Part shown: positions 23,198 to 37,379 of the stretch, one piece after another
Position numbering within the stretch: position 1 is the first letter of the stretch
Layout of the letters: each line of letters begins with the position of its first letter
Source: Apis mellifera
Lineage: Eukaryota; Arthropoda; Insecta; Hymenoptera; Apidae
Assembly (NCBI RefSeq): GCF_003254395.2
Contig: NC_037641.1
Span: forward strand, 12,424,501 to 12,488,500
Length of the DNA: 64,000 bases
Direction of reading: 5' to 3'
Position numbers and translations under genes: made by a program
The notes under the pieces: generated by a model
What the model was told of the DNA's origin: nothing
The model's input: only the letters and a program-made list of their open reading frames with translations
The model's database searches: none

Positions 23198-24164
23198 TTA
23201 GGCCGAAGTTTCATTCCCTTTGCGTTATAATTTTAAGTCCGTAATTATGCGGCTTTATCCGTTAAATCCCTGTTAGCGAGGGCTGGTTTCCCATAGAGAG
23301 GGAGCGCCCTCCTTGAACAATCCTTTCGCTCGTACATCCCCCCTTCCCCTGCATTTTTCCTCTGATTTAAGGGCTGCATTTAAAACGCTTCATTTACATG
23401 GCGAGCGGAAGCTCGAGAAATGCCAGCTTTCTGGATTATTTGCATCTCTCATTTGCCGCGGGAATATTTGCAGCGATTTGAAACAGCGACGGACGAAAAT
23501 AGGCGGCAGCCCGCGCGCCGATTTCTTTCTCCTGTTTTGTATATATATATATATATATATATGTACCCTTCTCTCCCCTCGGTGTATATACACCGAGCCC
23601 TCCTTTCAAATCGAGCCTCCCCGCCCCGTGTCCGCGATATTCAAAACTCGCAATCTCTCTTTGCATTACTTCTCCGCGTGCATCGAGCCGCGAAATACTT
23701 ATCTCGATGACTGTATGTTTTTTTTTTTCATATCTTATTATATCTCTCTGCTTTTCCGCGAGAGCGAATCGGATTCTTTTTTTCGTAATAAAAATCGTAA
23801 AAAGAAATGTCACGTAAATGCGTTGCATTATATTAGTTATTAGTTTCGTCACGCGATCATCGTCGATCGTCTCCTCGCCGTGGAATTTTTTTTTAGATCG
23901 GTCACGTTCTCGTGAACGTACGAAGTAAAATTTTCTCGAGTGTAGGTGTCGAGTGGAGGAAAGGTTGGCAAACACGGCACGCGGTAGTTGAGAAGGGAAG
24001 TTGAGGAAACAGGAAGCTCTAGGAGAATTATAAAGTGTATATTCAGGACTGGCTTAGCCTGCGGGGAATGGGCTTAATGCGACCTTCTCCTTTCTCCAGT
24101 TCCATCCAGTTCCTCTTTGTATTTGCATGCATACGCGGTCCACCGTGATTCAACGTCTGTTGGA

Positions 24165-24167
<3 letters not shown>

Positions 24168-24249
<82 letters not shown>
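24168..24249. repeat. (CT)n microsatellite
   Basis: About 80 bases of near-perfect CT repeat, one of the longest uninterrupted dinucleotide runs here. Confidence 0.95.
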
Positions 24250-24251
<2 letters not shown>

Positions 24252-24889
24252 CTCATCCGTGCGCTCATATTGTCCGAGAACGCGTTTGAACGAATTGAAA
24301 GCCGTCCAGAAATCGTGTACGAGGTTACCCCTCCCCTCCAGAGAAATCTAGATAACTCCGCCATTCGCGATAATTTTCATTATCAATCCTCTAACGCGAT
24401 TGACGGAAATGCACGAAAACTTAGCTCGCCTCGATATTCTGGTTGAATCGGATAAAATCCGGGAGTGGGGGGGAAGAAGGAAAGTCGAGAAAACAAGGGA
24501 GAGAATGACATAACTTTTAAACTCGTTTATGCGGTCGAGCTTTACGAACGGTCAAACTATCTTCCTTTATAACGAAAAACCAAAGTTTCCCAGCGACCCA
24601 GAAATTTTCTATTTACGAATTGGAACGTGTATTAATCCGACTTCGATGTCGGATGTATCCATTGGGAGATCGTGTATTATCCACGTTACCGTGGAATTAA
24701 CCAGTATTTCCAAATACGAAGCTGTCGTCGGATCGCGTAGCCCCCTCGTGGGATTTGCAAGAAACGAACTTGTGTATCGGTGTTGCAGGTAGCAACAATC
24801 GTGTCGCCTCTTGGTTCACATCGATGTGTGTGATTTTCATCGATAGTTGATATTGAAATTATTCTTCGAAACGGGTATGATTCGAATGG

Positions 24890-25800
24890 ATACGAATTGG
24901 ATATCGGGTTGGTAAGAAAGTTCGTGCGGTTTTTGTTAACGCGTCACGTTTTGAGGTTAGATATTCGTCCGCGAACTGCTTGGATGTATATTCTAATCAC
25001 TTTTGGACGGATTGTATACGTGTATCGATAGAAGAAAAGCGTTTAGAATTGATAACGCGAAACTATGTATCTATTATTTCCTTAGACAAAGTTACGAGAT
25101 TGGAATATTATTTTTCGTCTATTATTTCGTAATAGTGTTGCAACAATATCGTTTGAAGGTTATCTTTATTATATCTTCGTGTCTTTCGTTAATAACCGAT
25201 GTCAAAACGAAATCTTTCATCGTCCTCGAAACAACTGTTTCCCATTTGCATTTGAATGGATATGGATTATATTGAATTGATAAGAAAGTTTGTGCCGTGT
25301 GTTTGGATATTTTATAAGTTAATTGGATGTGTAAAAAGCATTTCGAATTGAATTGATGATAATGCGGGATCACATATTTATGTAAATTTAAACAAAGTTA
25401 TTGGACGTTTATCTACCATACTTCGATAACAATGTTGCAGCAACATTGAAACGCCTCTTGATTATATCTTTTGTATCTTTCATTGATATTTGGTGTCGAA
25501 ACGAAACCTGCACCATTCTCTGGAAACGATTGTTCCAAGTTTGCATTCGAATGGATTAAATTGGGTTGGCAAGAAAGTTCGTGCTGTTTTTGTTAACGTG
25601 TCACGTTTTGTGAATATTGGATATTCCATGAACTGCTTGGATGTATATTGTAATCAATTGGATAGATTATATATAGATATAGAAGAAAAGCAGTGTAGAA
25701 TTGATGAATTCATAACGCGAGACCATATCTATCTACATTCTTTTAGACGTGACAAAGTTGCCAGAGCGTTGGATTGAAATATTCTTCCTCGTCTGTTATA
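24890..25800. repeat. Three diverged direct copies of a 250-370 bp unit
   Basis: Copy A (about 24890-25260), B (25261-25555) and C (25556-25800) share the block GGTTGGYAAGAAAGTTCGTG, then TTTTTGTTAACG and GTCACGTTTT, CTTGGATGTATATT, AGAAGAAAAGC..TAGAATTGAT and GACAAAGTT in the same order. A and B also share a trailing block with GTGTCTTTCGTTAATA-like and GAAACGA sequence. B is the most degenerate. The AAGTTCGTGCGGTTTTTG-like start resembles ends of mariner-type transposons, but no transposase reading frame remains, so that assignment is inference. Confidence 0.7.
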
Positions 25801-26359
25801 TTTGAGATCTCGCTCCTTCCAACATTTTCGATTCGATTCGAAAATGTAAAAATTTTCTACGAGGAAAAATCCTCGATTTTGAAGAGGCGATAAAGCAAAA
25901 CGTGCGGATAAATTTTTCCCTAGGATTTCTATAAACCGAGGTATCGCGAGATTTTTTTTTTTTTTTTTTTCGAAAGATAGGAAAACGTTTATGCACGATG
26001 AGTAATCGGTTTTGCCTGCGACGAATTTTATCAAAGTCGTTACGTTCGTGACGAAGGATGATCGCTCGACGAATATTTCTTTCGAAGGGGGGGGTATCCC
26101 TCCTTCCGCGGTGAATAGTCTCGTTAAGCTTGCTCGCCGACAGATTGCCTTCGAAACCTTTTAATCTCGACCACGAAGTCGTCGTCGTCGCAATTCGAGC
26201 TGCGGACGATGAAAAATCAGTCGATGCGTTTTTCATCGTTCATGTTTATTTTTTTTTTTTTTTTTAAAGAAATCTATACACGGCGTACAGATCACGATGC
26301 GAGATGCTTGAATAGAAGTCGAAGTCATCGTGCGCGCTTCTATTCCACGACACTTGCTT

Positions 26360-26880
26360 ATCCATGCTTCGGTTATTTTTAAAGAAAGCAATCGATGCGA
26401 AATTCTCGAAGAGAGTGGGATTACGGGGCGAAATTTTCGCCCGGAGAGACGAACGAAATCGACTTTTACTTTTTGCAATTCGAATTGAAACTATACCGTT
26501 CCGGTTGATAAAAAACCAGTATGTATTTTTTTTCTCACAACGTGTTATCTACGTTTCGGTTATTTTTGAACAAAGTAAACACGAATGGTATAAACCGATT
26601 CGAAATAACTCGAATAGGAGTCCAATTTGATAAAAAAAAAATCAATGTATTATCTGTGTTTATTTTTTAAGAAAATAATCGTATCAATGTGCTCGAGAAG
26701 AAGGGGATCAGGGGAAAATTTTCGAGAAACGAAAGATTACGAATTATTTCTTTTCATCTATTGAATTTAAACTGTGCATTTTCTTAAAAACCAATTTTAT
26801 TTTTATCTACGTTTCGATTATTAAAACAAATAAATAAATAATCGAGAAGAGGATGCAAAATTCACGAAGCCAAGAAACGG
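26360..26880. repeat. Degenerate tandem duplication
   Basis: A block with CTTCGGTTATTTTTAAAG, then GAAATTTTCGCCC/GAAAATTTTCGAG, TTGAAACTAT/TTTAAACTGT and TTATCTACGTTTCG recurs two to three times in the same order with deletions (near 26368, 26550, 26655 and 26808). Copies are too diverged for an exact period by eye. Confidence 0.5.
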
Positions 26881-29800
26881 AAGAAGTAAGACGATAGCGT
26901 GGGAAACGTTCAATTCCTTGCTATTGATGCGCGTTTCGTACTCTCGCGTCGATGGTGTACATCACATCGTACATGGTTGCCATATTTCCGATTTTTCTAT
27001 CCGCCGTTTCGCCACCTGGATCTATCTCGTTTCGCGCACACTCTTTCGCCGAATGTTGCGCGTGTCGTTGGTAGGATAGGTTGATTCGTCGAATAACGAC
27101 AGTTCCTAACTTCGGTCAGGAACAGAGAGAATGCTATAAAATAGTCCGGCGTTGAATGTTGTTCGGGTGATACTTCGATTCTCGTAGTTGGACGGAACTG
27201 TTATTTTCGTTCGAATGGGGGGAGGGGGTGGGGGGATTGTAATGGATGGAAGAAAAAACAGTGGACGATTATATCTACACGCGCAACTCTGGAGCGTGAT
27301 ACAATTGCGTGGGTGTGGAGGCGGGTTCAACTTATAGCGTATTACGATTACTTTCGGGACTGGCGATATTCCAGGCGCCGGAGGATCTCGAGGTTGCCGA
27401 GATTAGTTTCTAGCCTTGACGCGAAGTACAATAGAATCTTGGGCATAAAATACGGGTATTACGGGTGCCGAATTGTCTGAATGCATCCAATATATCGTAT
27501 ATCGGATGCCGTATCCCTGTTCTTCACTTAATCCAAAATACAATTTCGCGAAAGTGATATCGCTTGCTAATTTGATTTAATATCTTTCAAATTGTCTCGT
27601 GTATTTTTCAAGCTAAAAGAAATGTAAAAAAAAAAAAGGAAATATACATATAATAATTTTTAAAAATTTCTCCCCGATATAAATCGATTCCAGAATTAAC
27701 TCCGAAGGAGAGGAATACGGGATATAATTTGACGTAAAAGATAGAACGAAAGTCTTATAATTTTATCACGACGTGTTTCACGACTTAACAAAATCGGTTT
27801 AGAATTATTAAATGATTGTAATCCGGATGTTAATCGGGGCGGCATAAATTGCAACAAGATTCCAAAGGGATGGGAAAAGGATGGCTGGTGTCTGAATCGG
27901 TTGTGTGTAATAATAAAGGAAGGAGGCGCGCATGCGCGATTTAAAATCGCGTCATGGAGGGGGAATGCCGTGGAGGAGATACGAAACACACGTGTTTATC
28001 GCTCGAACACGTTTTTATGCGATGATCTCTTTCGAAAATTGACTTTATTATCGTGTTATTTTTATCTACGCGAAAATTGGTGGCAAATATAAATTTGTAA
28101 TCGAATTATATCTAAACCTTCTGAATATCATACTGTGGAAACACTTTCGGGAATTGATCACGTTTGAAAAAACGTTTAAAATATTATTTCAAATGGTAGA
28201 TTGGTAAAATTACCATTAATAACCGTATTTAAACTCATTCTCCGTTAAAATCGTTCGTTTTTGTCGATATGATTAGAAAATGTTTTGAAATTAAAGATAA
28301 TTTTTCGCTACTATTATTAGTATTTAGTATTTATAGAAACAAAAGTTCGCTTATTGTCGGAATTTTTCTGATCATTCAATACCTGGTTACTTTACATTCC
28401 TATTGTATTATAGATAACGAGTTTCGATTCATCACTGGCGTTATTTTTTCAAACGATCTTCTTCCTCGCTGCTTCAAATTGACGTCGCGCACCTATCGTT
28501 GCGATTCCTCTCGACTGATGTGTAGCGAAGGGGGTTAAAGATGTCATTGAGACGGACATATATATTTAGGTTCGGAACGAACCTTCATGACTGCAATTTA
28601 TTTAAATTAGACACAATAGCTGAACTTCCTGCTTAAACGAGTCCCATCGAACGATATATACATTATACTTGTACGGACTTTGATACTTGATAATGTTGCT
28701 TTTCATTGTTCTTTTTTTATATTATTGAACAAGTAGCAAAAAATTAACGGAAGGAGAGCTGGTCATCGAGAAATCAATTAACGGGAAAGGAATATGTCGC
28801 AGTTTATTTTTTCGATATTCGATGCTTTCGTCGCGAAAAGCAAACGGATCGAGTGAATGCAAATTGAATTAAAATGCGGAGTATCCTTCGTTTTTAATGC
28901 ATTAACCGTGTATGTAAATTTTATATTTATCGATAATAAATCTTGATTTCTTGGAAAAATAATTGGAAAGGAGGAAACAACGTATGACAACAATGATACA
29001 ATGTATATATATATTTTTCACGACATACGCGTAAATAATTCATAAGATGTCAGGGCAGGTTAAAGAAAATAGTAGTTCGCTATATATATAAATGTAAATT
29101 ATATATAGAAGAATTGTAAATTTCTAAATTTAATAATATCGCGTATCTCTGATTAACCAATTTTTTCTTTCGATTTTTTTAAATCGATTCTCGATCGATT
29201 TTGCTCCTATTTCGTTTTTACTTCAATTAATTCTTAGACAAAATAATTTTTTCCGTGGTTTAATCGCCGTGTTTATAAACGATCGAAAACCAGATTCCGC
29301 AAGGTTTCAAGAAAAATTATATCTCGTGATAGGAAATCGCGCGATAACGAGGCGCGCATTATCGAGAAAAATCGAGAATTCATTATCGGGAATGCTTGAA
29401 GGATCGGCTCGATGTTGGTTTTATTTGCGCTCCATCTATATCTCTCGTCGCCACAAAGAATCGTAGACATCACGATAACTTGAAAATTAGAACAAGGTAT
29501 ATTTTTTTTTTTCGTAACTTCCTGATTCCAGAAACGAACACGAGAGACCTTAAAAGCGATATTTCGAATCGTTGAGAATAGAGATGGAGGCCGATCGGTG
29601 CTGGAAATGTTGATTCGTTTTTTATGGTAGGCCAAGGTACGATAGAAATGCGCGGCACGGTGTTGCGACAGCTTGCGCACGCAAATTTTGAAACGTTCGC
29701 GAATAATAATATTGCATTTTTCTTCATCGCTTGGATCGATAAAAAAAAAAAAGTATCCACGATGCTTTAAAATACTTGTAAATACAAAAACAATTCCTTT

Positions 29801-30189
29801 CGTTCGTTCCGAAAGTCACTCTCGTTCCTCGCAAAATTGATAGAGCCGAGTGAAGAATTCAACGGAAGAATTCCCACTCTATAGTTACACGTTCGATCAA
29901 ACGTAAATTGTACGCGTCGTCTCGAAAGTATAGTGGAAGAAGGGTGGTTGGCACTGTGCCAAATCGTCGAACGGTTTCAAGCTTGGACGCGCAACCTGTA
30001 GGCGTTTTATCGCTACCGGTTTTAATGCATCGCCGACAAATGAAATTAGCCAAGTTCACGCCGCTCTTCTACGCGGCGTATAAATACACGAAGGCGCGGT
30101 TGACTGGTTACTTTTCTCTATTTTATTCGAATAATTGTGAATATTTATGCCGATATTTGTACAAATGGTTTGCCACGGATTTCGTTTTT

Positions 30190-30700
30190 TAAAGAATATT
30201 ATATGATATTAGAGAGAAGATAGATAGGTAAATTTAATTTCGATTTCGTAAATTCTTTTTTTTTTTTTTTTTTTCTTTTATAACCACATTATTTTACCAG
30301 ACCGGTTGTAGAAACGCATTCGCTTATCTATTGGATTGATCAACGCGAATATTTATAACGTTGTTTGTAGAAACGAGTGGTTAGGATTTTATTTTTCGAG
30401 AATATTATACGCCGTCCTTTTAGACGATACTGGAAGAGAAGATAAACTTAATAAGTAATCATGATTTAATTATGAAATCCTGCTTTTTTTTTTTTTTTTT
30501 TTATAACGTTGGATTTTGCTAGACCGGTTGCAGAAACGCGATTGCCTATCGATCGAAACGATCGTGAATATTTATGTTCTTGTTTATATCCCGTTACGAG
30601 ACGAGTGGCTTGAGACGTGATTTCATTTTTTAAGAATATTATATTATAAAAAAGTGGATAAGTAAGCTTAATAACGGTTTCGTGGTTTTTTCTATTCTTT
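30190..30700. repeat. Tandem duplication, period about 222 bp
   Basis: AGACCGGTTG(T/C)AGAAACGC occurs at 30299 and 30521, each followed by a CTATYGATYGA/CGAATATTTAT segment and an AAGAATATTAT...AGATAAGTAAGCTTAATAA-type segment. Each copy also carries a poly-T tract just upstream of the AGACCGG block. Confidence 0.65.
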
Positions 30701-33339
30701 TAGTAATATTTATTTTTGGTAGATTTCTAGTTACTTAATAAATTAACTTTTTCAGAAACATTAATCCATATGTATATGTTTAGTTCTTCGTTAAATTCTA
30801 AAAAAAAAGAAATAAAACCTGTTGTCAAGGTTGTTCTTCACTATAGAATCTTTTAATGATAAAAAGCTGGAAGCATCGATGATATTTTATTTTACTGCTT
30901 TAAAAAGTGCATTTAATGTCCTGAAAAAAATTAAAAGCTTTTTTTTTTAAATCGATTAAATTATTATTATCAGTTGAATATGTTTTCCTTTTTTTATTTT
31001 TGTTAAATGACGATTTCTATATATATCGTATGAATGTAATTTTTCATACGTTGTGTTAATTTTTTTAATTTAATTTTCTTTATACACTTGGCTTATAAAA
31101 ATATTCGAATATTATTTTACAGAGAAATTCGTCCAACTCGAAGATTATGATTTTATGAAAGTTTCTATGTACATAGAAACATAATAGAGAAATTTTCTTT
31201 CAGAAGGAGAAATCGACTCTCAATTTTTAATTTCATCTAAGAATTTTTTTCGCAAACACAGATCTTACTCGCTTAAAAAATATTACAATCCACGTATCAA
31301 AAAATTTTATTAAAAATCGTTAACATTTCATTAAACGATAAAAAAATGTTCGAATACTTTGATGAGCCAAGGATACTGTTTACTGTTGGAAAGATATCAC
31401 GGAATGACAAAGGAATAAAAAGAGTCCTTCGCTAGGACATCCGCCTATCCCCACTTCAGACGCTTTGTTGACAATTCTGACACACTACACAGTGAAGAAG
31501 AAGAGTTGTAATTTGAATATACAAAATTGTAAAAATTATTTTCATTTACGAAATTATTATCTTAACTACTCGAATGCAAAATTATATTTATAAATTAAAT
31601 TATTGTTACAAACTATTAGCCTTCACATATATCAGAAATAAAAAATTTTGTATATATTACATCGACGCGATAGAATATACTGGATTCTATACCTACGCTA
31701 ACACATGGAAGTTTAGGTACAAAAAATTCGTCGTTTTAGATTAGTATATGTGATAAATACCATGGAAACAAGAGCGCGTGTGAAAGTAGGCGTTTCCCTT
31801 CCACATTAACCAATCAGAACGCGTTTCCTTCGCGAGATTTCTTTCCACCGGTGTATACGTTAAAATGTAACGCGAGAAAGAATAACAACACAAGCGTGAA
31901 GAGAATGATGAAACGGATGGGCTATTTTCTAAAAAAAATTTGTTTCTAGAAAACAAAGAGAATAATAAATCGAAGAAGAAATTAAAAGTCAATAATGCTC
32001 TATCGCCTTTTTCCCCCTGTTATTTTTAACACGATTATCCACTGGTTTATGCACGAGGAAATGTATCTCGCCGTTCATTTATTAAGGGACGGGTAAGATT
32101 TCATAAAGTGTCCCCACCGGAACAACTCGATCGATCGACGAGAACTCCAAGCTTCCAAGATGTGATAGGGACTAACAACAGCTTGATTCGAACTTCCTCT
32201 CCTAGTTAAGGACAAAGGGCGCTGCGTGATAATGAGATAACGTGATAAATTATTGAATAAATATTTTTTTCAATGAGATAACATCTCCTCAAATCAACAG
32301 AAGAATAATCTCGTTATTCTACCATCTTTCGAAATCAATGATGAATTTATTTTTTACTTCAACTCATTTGCAAGAATATTTATCAATATTATCAGATGGA
32401 TATAATTCATTCAAAAAGTCTAATAGCATTCGCGATAAATATTATGTTGCGAACGTTTAAAAAAAAAAAAAAAATCACGACAGTTAATTTCTAGAAAAAT
32501 TCTAATCACACCGAAAGTAATTAAAGAATAGTTAAATAGTTATAATTATGCGATGCGGCAGGTTGATTTCCGCCTCGACGAGAATCGCTCATCATCGTAT
32601 TTCGTAATCGCAACGATGATTCAAAAATTAATAATCAAAAATATCGAATTCCGAAATATTCCGAAAGCGAAATGAATATTCGATACGTACGGACGACGGA
32701 GTGATAATTACACGCGTAACGAAAATTTCGCAAACGGAACTATCATTGAAATTACAAAACATTTGATCCGCAAATATCTACATAGTTGCGAGCCTCGGAT
32801 CTTTGGAATCTTGAAACTATCGTATATTTCGACGATAGTAATAATGATTCATCGTTGGAAACGAGCAACGAAAAAAATCGAGCATTAACATAACGTCTCC
32901 GTTATACGGTCAAGGATATAAAACTTATCACTCACTTATTCATAACGATAAATTAATTTCTTGCTTCGAGTGTTTATCGTTCGATAAGATGATTTAATAA
33001 TCAACGATTATTTACAACGGAATAACAAGTGGAAATAATAAGCGAAACGAGATACACGATCAAGGGCGTTTGAGCGAACGAGCGTTTCTTTTGTATCCCA
33101 AAATGGTGTGTTTGGATTGGACGCGTGGATGCCGGGATACGGACACCAGAGGTCTCGCGTGCATACTCGACGATTCGCTCGATTACCACCGACTCGTCGG
33201 GTATTAACTTCGCTGTGGATTTTAGGGGAAATGAAACGCGATCGAGCTTTTGGCGGGATCTGCATTACGCTGGTAATTCGCCGCGCGTACGCGGCGTTAA
33301 TACCGATTATCAAAAGTTACTTTATAACGGTGTTAGAAC

Positions 33340-33440
33340 GGTGTAAATAACGTTTGTCCGTGTTGATCAGTGTATAGGCGCGTTAACGCGTGGCGGACGC
33401 GTCGAATGTGGGATCGAATTGTGTTTTGCCATCCGTAAAC
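33340..33440 (+). promoter_or_regulatory. Promoter-like GC-rich spot inside the MYLIP intron (tentative)
   Basis: TCAGTG (A at 33369) resembles an arthropod initiator. CGGACG begins about 26 bases downstream, near but about one base short of the expected DPE register, within a locally CpG-rich stretch (33,060-33,480). If real, it would give an alternative MYLIP first exon. No ATG-initiated exon with a plausible product follows. Confidence 0.15.
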
Positions 33441-34675
33441 GACACTATGGGAATCGGTGAGCAGTGTTGTTGAAACCGGGACAGGATATTACGTCACGTG
33501 CCATCCGGAAATAACGAGACGAGCAAAAGGAGTCGCGTTGTCTTCTTCTTTTATCGACTCCTATACGTGTGTGTATATGTGTGTATGTGTATATGTGTGT
33601 ATATGTATGCGCGCATGTGTACGGCATGTAGCTAAAATCTTTCTCTTTTATCGTTTCTTTTTTATATTGCCAACACAATTTTCTTCAATTTTCGATATTT
33701 TATCTCTTCTGTGAAAATATCTCATTCAGCGTGGATAATAATAAATGTCTAAGAGTTAAATATATCCGCAAAGATTATGATTCAATATATTGTGAACGGG
33801 AAAAATTTTCTTCGATATTCGATATTTTAATGTCAAAAAATGTATCCAAGTGTAAGATAATAATATGTAAGATTTAATTTAATGCATATTAGTTGATCAT
33901 TCTATATAAATCGAGTCAATGAATCACACGTATCGTGTAACTGTCTGACTACATAATTATAAAAAATAATTATATTCTCGAGACATAATGTATACGCGTA
34001 GATTATACCAATCCGATAATGTAATGATAAATTATCATCATATCATCTTTCATTCATCGATTTTTTTCTAAACTATTTTAATCCATCCTTGTACTTTCGA
34101 AACGAGGAAGTTGGATCTTTTTTTTTTTTTTTTTTTTATAAATTCGTTCTTTTCATCTCTCTCGTTTCTTCCCTTCGATCTCTTTTAAACGAAAGTAACG
34201 AAATAACCCCGAGTATCTGAAATAACAGTACTTACTATTATTTATAAAACGTTATTTTTTTGCGTGGAACGATCGAAATTATCTTAATCTCAAATTAAAC
34301 TCGAACACTTGTGGCGCTACGATCGAAGAAGAAGAAGAAGAAGAAGCTACGTCGAATGAAAAATTTACGTTAATTTTTTAACGACTCGATCGTTTGCAAC
34401 GAAACGAAAAGAAAGATTTTCATCGTCGTAAATAACAAACATCATCGCGCAAGTAATATATTCGTGGCATTTATAAATACGGCTCGCGATATTAATATTA
34501 CACCGAGACGTATCTCCGACCGGACTTTGGACCTTGCATCTTACACCTTGCAAAATGAAACTTATCGATCCGCACTTATCGGCCCGTCAAGGTGTGAACA
34601 TTTAGTGTTCTCTTTGTTAAAATCGAATCGAATTATTTTTAGAAGATTGGATGGATAGAGTTCATAGAGATAGAT

Positions 34676-34706
<31 letters not shown>

Positions 34707-37379
34707 AAAGAATTAATATTAACAACGAATAGAATTTCTTTACTTTACATACCGATATGATTGTTTTCACACTCTTTTCCAATTCCCACGTATCCATTAA
34801 CAATTTTCGTAATACTTTTTTTTTTCATGTTTTTTTTTTTACGAAACGTTTTGCATTGATTAAATGTAAAATCAAACGGATGTGAATGTGCGCTTTTAGC
34901 AAATTTTTCTTTTTAACATGCGGTCAAAATATCTCGCCAGGAAAGGAAAACAAGCTTTTGCGCTCGTTTACAACGTTACACGAATATATTTTCTTTTTTT
35001 TTTTTTTTTTTTTACATAAAATTATTTTTAGGAATACAAAACCGTAGATTGATAAAATATTATCAACGTATCATTAGAAATTTTTTCTATTTCTATATTT
35101 ATTATTATATTTCTATTTTTTAAATCAAGATCGTGTTATTCGAATTTATTCATTTTTATATCGCGCCTCGATTCTTGTTTCGAAATATCCGTTCGCCAAA
35201 AAATCGTTCGTTTCGAACGATAATTCGAGAACTGCTCGATCACGTTATTTAATTAATTAATTTTTTTTTTTTCATCTTTGTCGAAAGTGCGCCAAACTTT
35301 CTTCCGATACGACGAACGTAATCCTTTAAATTTTTTAATCGGAAAAATGTTGTTTCACCGACCGGTAATAAGGACGGATTTAAGTGGCTTTGTGCGCGCG
35401 GAGGCAAAAATACGAGCGATAAAACGATACGATCGGTGTTCAATATTGGCAAATTTCAACAAGATAAAACAACTCGACGAACGAATTAATGTAATTATGT
35501 ACAAGGCGGGTAGAATAATTCGATAACGCTCGCTTCCATTTTGTGGATTTCAGGGGGAGGGGAAGGAGGGATTTCGAAATAAAATAAGATTATTTTCCAG
35601 CAATTTTCGTATATATAATTATTATCGCGTCGGGAGCGGTAAGATTCGACCGATCGCGTATTGAAATTTCAATAGGTTGAGCAAAGTTGGCTGAACGCCA
35701 ATTATTTCACAATGGAGACACGTCGAAACATTTGTCAAAGGACAAAGGTAAAGAGAAAGAGAGAAAGAGAGAGAGAGAGGTAGAAAGGAGAAAGGAGAAA
35801 AACTCTTTAATTTACTCGACAATTATTAAAAATAGACGCGCGTTAAATTTTTATTTCCATTTCATTTTTTCATCGTACGACGCTGCGCGTATACAAATTT
35901 TTCGAGAATTTAACCGAATCGACGCTCGTTCTTGTTCCTTTCTTTGTCTTTATCCATGCCTCTTAATTTGTTTGTTTTCCTCCATCTGTCGGTTGAACTG
36001 AAGAATTAATCGACGTCCGTCGAAGGAGGGGAGGGGAGGAAGTGGTGGGGAGAGAGAGAAAGAGAGAGAGAGAGATGTAGAAAGGAAGTACGTGGTATCG
36101 TCGAGTCGAAAATAGGAGAGATATTGATATTGAATACGTACGTCTCTGGGTTGCGAATCGCTTCGAGACGATGAAAAATCCGACGAGGTAAATAGGAAAG
36201 GAAAAGCGAAGTTAGAAAGTCGAAAAAATAATACACGCGCGAAAGAAAATCGAGAAAGAATTGAAAACAAAATATACGAGAAGAAAAGCTGAATTGTAAT
36301 TTTTTTGAGATTTATGATCGATAGATGTATCTTAGAATTTGATCGAGAAAGATTCTACATTCGATACTAAAATAGATTAATCTACTAATACGTTGTTGGC
36401 ATAAGGCGTGTATAACATTAGCATGGATTAGATGATAATATCGATCTTATCAATATTTATTACGCAAAGTGATAGCATATTTAATATCAAATACCTAGGA
36501 TTATCCAGTCATTTAATGGTAAAGGTCGAGTTTTTTCTATTTTTTTTTTTCTTCCTCTTGTATTTCAATAACGCCTATTTCGTCCAAGAGCAAAGTCCAA
36601 TAGCGAATAGAATAAATAGAAGAATAAAATAAAGAAAAAAAAAGAAAGAAAGAAAGAAAAAGAAAGAAAAAAGAGCCTCGAAAAGATTTGTCGAACGGTT
36701 TGGCAACAAAAGAACGACGCTCAACGACGCCGCGAAGCGAAATTCTTCTATTTTCGATCCGAATTTTCTCCCGAATCCCGTATCGATTTTTCTCGCCGTT
36801 TAAATAGATACCGAATTTACCGATCGCAGATATAAGAGCGTTAATTATTTACACGGGGATCTAATCGCGACGGGACGAAAAATAGAATCTTTGAACCGTA
36901 ATTCGAAATCGTTTGGATCGCGGACGAAGCATGGATCGAGTGGAACGCGTTTCGAGCATTCAGAGTTTCGCGTTTCAGTTAGCAAAGTTAATATACTTGG
37001 GGAGGGGGGAGTCGTCATCGCGCGCCGACTCACTAAATTGGAAATAGCACGAGCCCGCATCTCTCACGGCCGTTTCCTCCAGACGAATCCACCGCTAAAT
37101 ACTTGGCTGCGCTTCGCGAGAAAATTTTCTTCGCCCACCGCGTTCGGGCACAAAATGCTCGAGTAATGCCAGAGTGTTTCAAGCGCGAGAACTTTGTACG
37201 GCTTTGGCGTATGGAGAGCGACATTCCTTCGGGTTTCCAATAAATGTGTCTCAACGATTGCGACATACATAATCGTATTAGTCGCGCGTTATCTAGATCG
37301 CCTCTTCTTCGTTTTATCCAAGGAAGAAGGTATAACAGGTTCCAATAATTTTAGATCATTTTAACACCGCCTCAAGAAG

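Noticed and set aside
22906..23244. Cys/Val-rich 112-codon frame
   Set aside because: It is a translation of the GT/GCGT microsatellite only.
23313..23975. Overlapping sense and antisense frames of about 176-179 codons
   Set aside because: Mutually overlapping long frames in CpG-rich DNA, with the TA microsatellite translated as IYIYIY. No motif.
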